14,340 nucleotides of DNA from assembly GCA_030611285.1 (NCBI GenBank), contig JAUWQC010000009.1, positions 1 to 14,340 of the forward strand, in the 5' to 3' direction. Source of the stretch: a bacterium (GTDB lineage Bacteria > Actinomycetota > Humimicrobiia > Humimicrobiales > Humimicrobiaceae). Shown in pieces: positions 13,441-14,340 of this stretch (positions are counted from its first letter, which is position 1; the number at the start of each line of letters is the position of its first letter). The notes beneath the pieces were generated by a model that saw only the letters and a program-made list of their open reading frames with translations, was not told the origin of the DNA and did not search any database. The position numbers and the translations under genes are program-made.

Positions 13441-14340
13441 ATGGAGGAAAAAAAGACTAAATCTTTTACTTTATTAATTTTATCTGATGCTAAGTCCAGA
13501 ATAAGGAAAGTAAAGATTTCACATAACGTGTTAAGATTATTATTTATTGTATTTATAATAATCTTAACATCTGCTGTAATCCTGGTTTCAGATCTATTTC
13601 TTACCAGCAAAAAATTAAATGAGAAGATAGCTGAGCTTGAAAGAGCAGAATATAAGGTCAATTATAAAGAAATAGATCTGGCAAATCTCGAAAAGAAAAC
13701 CAAGGAGATAGAAACAAAAACAAAAATTCTGGAAAGTTACCTAGAAGAAGTAGAAGACCTTGACCGGATGGTCAGAAGCATAACCGGAAAAGGTGGGTAC
13801 GCTGAGGAGGTAGCAATTTATGTCTCAGATTTAAGTTCTGATATTAAACTTGAAGAAGACCCTAATGAGATTTATTACTATATTAGTGACCAGGAACAGG
13901 AACTGGATGATATAGATGCGATGCTGGATGATCTTCTGAGTAAAGCTCCTGAATTATCCGGGATACTTTCTCGGGATAAGCAGGATATGGAAGACCATAT
14001 ATACTTAATGGAGCACACTCCTGATATGCGGCCAACCTATGGAACGATAACGTCTCTATTTGGAGAGAGAAGAGGGGGCTACAGGCATAAAGGGCTGGAT
14101 ATTGCCAACGATGTTGGTACCAATATACACGCAACTGCCAGCGGGGTAGTAATTTACGCGGAATGGCATGGAAGCTATGGCAGGAAAATTATTATTTATC
14201 ATGGGCCTGGTCTTAAGGATGCTGAATATAGTACCGTTTATGCACATCTCAGTAAAATATATGTTAAGGTAGGAGAAGAAGTGACCAAAGATGATGTAAT
14301 AGGAACAATGGGAAATACTGGACACAGCACAGGACCACAT
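13441..14340 (+). CDS. M23-family murein endopeptidase with membrane anchor and coiled coil (3' end missing)
   Basis: The frame is open from the ATG at 13441 to the window edge (300 codons visible). The N-terminal ~30 residues are cytoplasmic and basic. A transmembrane helix lies at about 32-51, followed by a coiled coil at about 55-112 and a helical linker to about 190. The M23 (LytM/lysostaphin) domain starts near 197: TSLFGERRGGYRHKGLDIA with zinc ligands H216 and D220, then YAHL (H269, catalytic), and the window ends at STGPH (H300). The next His of the expected H-x-H pair, a zinc ligand, would be just outside. It should cut peptide cross-links in peptidoglycan, or act as an activator if the last ligand is missing. 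No good Shine-Dalgarno precedes the ATG; a TTG at 13435 is an alternative start. Confidence 0.92.
   Translation, partial: MEEKKTKSFTLLILSDAKSRIRKVKISHNVLRLLFIVFIIILTSAVILVSDLFLTSKKLNEKIAELERAEYKVNYKEIDLANLEKKTKEIETKTKILESYLEEVEDLDRMVRSITGKGGYAEEVAIYVSDLSSDIKLEEDPNEIYYYISDQEQELDDIDAMLDDLLSKAPELSGILSRDKQDMEDHIYLMEHTPDMRPTYGTITSLFGERRGGYRHKGLDIANDVGTNIHATASGVVIYAEWHGSYGRKIIIYHGPGLKDAEYSTVYAHLSKIYVKVGEEVTKDDVIGTMGNTGHSTGPH

Noticed and set aside
14056..14340. Minus-strand ORF at the window end
   Set aside because: It is a shadow of the M23 peptidase domain, which has clear catalytic motifs on the + strand.
1..14340. CRISPR arrays, insertion sequences or transposase genes
   Set aside because: No regularly spaced repeats, transposase motifs or terminal inverted repeats were seen anywhere.

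Overview
The window is AT-rich chromosomal DNA from a bacterium that looks monoderm. It carries a PASTA-domain Ser/Thr kinase beside its PP2C phosphatase, separate accD and accA genes, a CARDB-type anchored protein and an M23 cell-wall peptidase. The kinase/phosphatase pair and the CARDB protein fit a low-GC Actinomycetota or Bacillota-type lineage known mostly from metagenomes. Atribacterota-like lineages cannot be excluded. The taxonomic placement is inference only.

Layout. (1) Positions 1-1409, + strand: the 3' end of accD and complete accA, the two halves of the acetyl-CoA carboxyltransferase. (2) Positions 1416-3998, - strand: a PP2C phosphatase followed 3 nt later by a PknB/PrkC-type kinase with four PASTA repeats, tail-to-tail with accA. 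(3) Positions 4225-5451: an NAD(P)-type malic enzyme with a TTG start. (4) Positions 5450-8070: a decayed patch. It holds the 3' end of a LarA-like (lactate racemase family) gene, the C-terminal MGS-like domain of carB, an intact DUF1846 (UPF0371) gene, and the first ~62 codons of a PurF-like class II amidotransferase family gene. (5) Positions 8135-9726: an AbiEi/AbiEii (DUF1814 nucleotidyltransferase) toxin-antitoxin pair. A long inverted repeat lies exactly over its likely promoter. (6) Positions 9903-10324: tRNA-Leu(CAG) and tRNA-Ala(GGC). Between them is a GC-rich segment that ends in a second copy of the last 22 nt of the tRNA-Leu locus. (7) Positions 10400-10816, - strand: a chagasin-like (I42) inhibitor lipoprotein. 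(8) Positions 11049-14340, + strand: ychF, apparently starting at ATC, then a membrane-anchored CARDB protein behind a good sigma70 promoter, then an M23 endopeptidase cut by the window end.

How it fits together. Housekeeping genes (malonyl-CoA synthesis, malate/pyruvate conversion, YchF) and envelope genes (PASTA kinase sensing, M23 peptidase, CARDB protein) flank an accessory zone at about 5.45-10.2 kb. That zone has three gene remnants, a toxin-antitoxin module and a tRNA-associated repeat. The strongest leads for something undescribed are the tRNA-Leu-tail element at 9990-10157 and the promoter-covering operator of the AbiE pair. No complete new multi-gene system is visible.
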